Assembly: GCF_009834025.1 (NCBI RefSeq)
Contig: NZ_CP047156.1
Location: 496,001 to 560,000, forward strand
DNA from: Epidermidibacterium keratini
Lineage (GTDB): Bacteria > Actinomycetota > Actinomycetes > Mycobacteriales > Antricoccaceae
Reading direction: 5' to 3'
Length of the DNA stretch: 64,000 nucleotides
Positions 62,826-64,000 of this stretch are shown here, piece by piece; position 1 is the stretch's first letter, and every line of letters begins with the position of its first letter. The notes under the pieces were generated by a model. The model did no database searches. It worked only from the letters and a program-made list of their open reading frames with translations, and had not been told where the DNA came from. Made by a program: the position numbers and the translations under genes.

Positions 62826-63707
62826 ATGGCTTACGCCTACACCAACATGACCAGCGCGCTCGGCGACCGTGGATCGCCGCTGCGGCAGTATCTTTATGAA
62901 CGTTTTCCGCACCGTCGCTCAGTCCAACGGGCCTACCGCGAGTCAGCAGGACACCTGCTTGTCGCAAGTCGCGGCGCCGACCCGGCACTCGCCGGCGCCG
63001 CTTTCGACTTCGGCGTGCGTTACACGCTTCGGCCGCGGTACGTCGACGAGATGATGTTCATCGGTCTCGCCGGCGATCAGCAACACGTCGCCGCAGTCCT
63101 GGAAGTTGCGCAGGTTGCGACGCGTTCGGCAACCGACGGCGATGATGAGTTGTTGGCGCGTGCATGCTGGGCGCTAGGTCTCACGACGGAGGTCTATCGC
63201 GCAGGGCGTGTGTCGCCAACATCGCCGCTATATCAGCTGATTCGCCGCCGCCGCTTTACGGCCAATGCATTGCTTGACCTTGCATCGCACGACGCAGTTC
63301 AAGAGGTCGGTGAGCTGCTCCAGCTCGCCGATGCACGGCTCTACCCGAGCCTAGTGCCATCCGAGCCAGTGCTGCCCGGTCCTCGTTTCGACGCATCCGC
63401 GCTCGTGGCAGCCGACGCTGACCTCATCGTCGGCGACCAGCTCGTCGAGCTCAAAACCCGGCTCGGCGTACGCCGCACCGACAACTCGCGTGCCGACACC
63501 CTCAGCGGACGCGACTTCTACCAGGTCATCGCCTACGCCCTGCTCGACACGTCCGACGAGTACGCCGTACGCCGGCTCGCTCTCTACTCCGCACGCTACG
63601 GCCACCTCGCTCAATGGGATCTCACCGACCTGCTCAACGAGATGGCCGGCGCTCCCATCAACGTGGCCGCCGAACGCGAGCGGGTGTGGGCGCTGCTGGG
63701 CGGCTAG
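62826..63707 (+). CDS. PD-(D/E)XK-like nuclease-fold protein of unknown function
   Basis: A 293-residue soluble protein. Residues D199 (DADLIVGDQ) and E208-L-K210 (VELKT), with a downstream DFYQVIAYALLD, match the PD-(D/E)XK nuclease pattern with its Gln/Tyr helix. The N-terminal 190 residues are helical and basic (RFPHRRSVQRAYRE) without recognised similarity. There is no methylase, helicase or other restriction partner beside it. Base composition seems lower in GC than in the neighbours. Whether it cuts DNA or is an inactive relative is open. Confidence 0.7.
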   Translation: MAYAYTNMTSALGDRGSPLRQYLYERFPHRRSVQRAYRESAGHLLVASRGADPALAGAAFDFGVRYTLRPRYVDEMMFIGLAGDQQHVAAVLEVAQVATRSATDGDDELLARACWALGLTTEVYRAGRVSPTSPLYQLIRRRRFTANALLDLASHDAVQEVGELLQLADARLYPSLVPSEPVLPGPRFDASALVAADADLIVGDQLVELKTRLGVRRTDNSRADTLSGRDFYQVIAYALLDTSDEYAVRRLALYSARYGHLAQWDLTDLLNEMAGAPINVAAERERVWALLGG

Positions 63708-63713
63708 CCTCCG

Positions 63714-64000
63714 CTACTTTGCAGGCGGCGCAGGGAATTCGCCAGCCTGCTCCTCAACGACGCGCGCGACCTGCAGGCACGTCCCGTCGTCGAAGTGTCG
63801 TCCGATGATCATCAACCCCACCGGCAGCCCGTCGACGAGCCCTGCGGGCACGCTGGTCGCCGGATGCCCGGTGACGTCAAATGGCGCAGTGTTTGGAATC
63901 ATCTCCAACGCCCTCGCCACCTGAGTCCCGAGATCGGCATCTGGGCCGGGGATCTCCGACGCCACAATCGGCAGCGTCGGCATGACGAGCACGTCGTAAC
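63714..64000 (-). CDS. Amidase signature enzyme, C-terminal part (partial)
   Basis: The C-terminal about 95 residues of an amidase (GatA/AmiE-type amidase signature family) run off the window end. Visible are YDVLVMPTLPIVASEIPG, NTAPFDVTGHPATSVPAG and GLPVGLMIIGRHFDDGTCL, the conserved C-terminal blocks. The catalytic Ser-Ser-Lys region lies beyond the window. Confidence 0.85.
   Translation of the reverse strand, partial: YDVLVMPTLPIVASEIPGPDADLGTQVARALEMIPNTAPFDVTGHPATSVPAGLVDGLPVGLMIIGRHFDDGTCLQVARVVEEQAGEFPAPPAK

Overview
The window is about two thirds GC and comes from a high-GC actinobacterium (Actinomycetota). The markers are a bifunctional RNase HI/acid phosphatase with its partner zinc-ribbon protein, a large homodimeric pyruvate dehydrogenase E1, a fabD-fabH-acpP-fabF-accD fatty acid synthase II locus, a DUF3145 protein, an F420-dependent glucose-6-phosphate dehydrogenase and two mycofactocin biosynthesis genes. 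The exact lineage is not determined here. There are no rRNA genes, phage genes or insertion sequences. The DNA is chromosomal and densely coding, and no gene-free stretch exceeds 300 bases.

Layout. 1-8.4 kb: sulfite/anion exporter-like protein, RNase H/phosphatase with zinc-ribbon partner, gabD1, a monocarboxylate-type sodium symporter with its small DUF3311 subunit, a Nif3 protein and a FitAB-type toxin-antitoxin pair. 8.4-15.6 kb: a lipid/polyhydroxyalkanoate block with two acyl-CoA dehydrogenases, PHA synthase and acyl-CoA ligase, and a divergent PHA depolymerase. 15.6-19.3 kb: a tightly overlapping dps, lipoprotein, divergent Nramp transporter and PRC-barrel operon, then a DUF6328 membrane protein and tRNA-Val. 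19.4-25.7 kb: polysaccharide deacetylase lipoprotein, ahpE peroxiredoxin, a lipoprotein, aceE and a PAP2 phosphatase. 25.8-30.8 kb: fatty acid synthesis locus. 31-38 kb: DUF3145, an acidic GNAT protein, a chimeric signal-peptide/LuxR gene, inositol-phosphate synthase, a DHA2-type MFS exporter and a glutathionyl-hydroquinone-reductase-like protein. 38-43 kb: methylmalonyl-CoA mutase (mutA, mutB) with its GTPase chaperone. 43-46.6 kb: circularly permuted ATP-grasp, alpha-E and transglutaminase genes. 46.6-53.3 kb: oxidoreductases, then a SAM-riboswitch-led ABC importer. 53.3-58.8 kb: mftD-mftF, a GntR regulator, an extradiol dioxygenase and fgd. 58.9-64 kb: tRNA (CAU), lspA, a WYL regulator diverging from DinB and quinone reductase genes, a PD-(D/E)XK-like protein and the end of an amidase gene.

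How the parts fit. Fatty acid building (FASII, AccD), breakdown (FadD, FadE), storage (PhaC, PhaZ) and odd-chain or propionate use (MutAB, MeaB) lie within 35 kb. The right half carries genes for two actinobacterial redox cofactors, F420 and mycofactocin, beside a ring-cleavage dioxygenase, and a sulfur-regulated importer.

Most notable: (1) a 21-bp, six-unit iteron-like tandem array found twice, 35 kb apart, once translated in frame inside the RNase H/phosphatase linker and once between convergent genes, where it ends in a 50-bp near-perfect palindrome; (2) a gene that joins an exported serine-hydrolase-like N-terminus to the back half of a NarL-type response regulator; (3) a SAM riboswitch whose closing stem contains the likely start codon of the ABC transporter ATPase; (4) mftD-mftF without mftA, mftB, mftC or mftE nearby; (5) a Dps-linked Nramp homologue with altered metal-site motifs.
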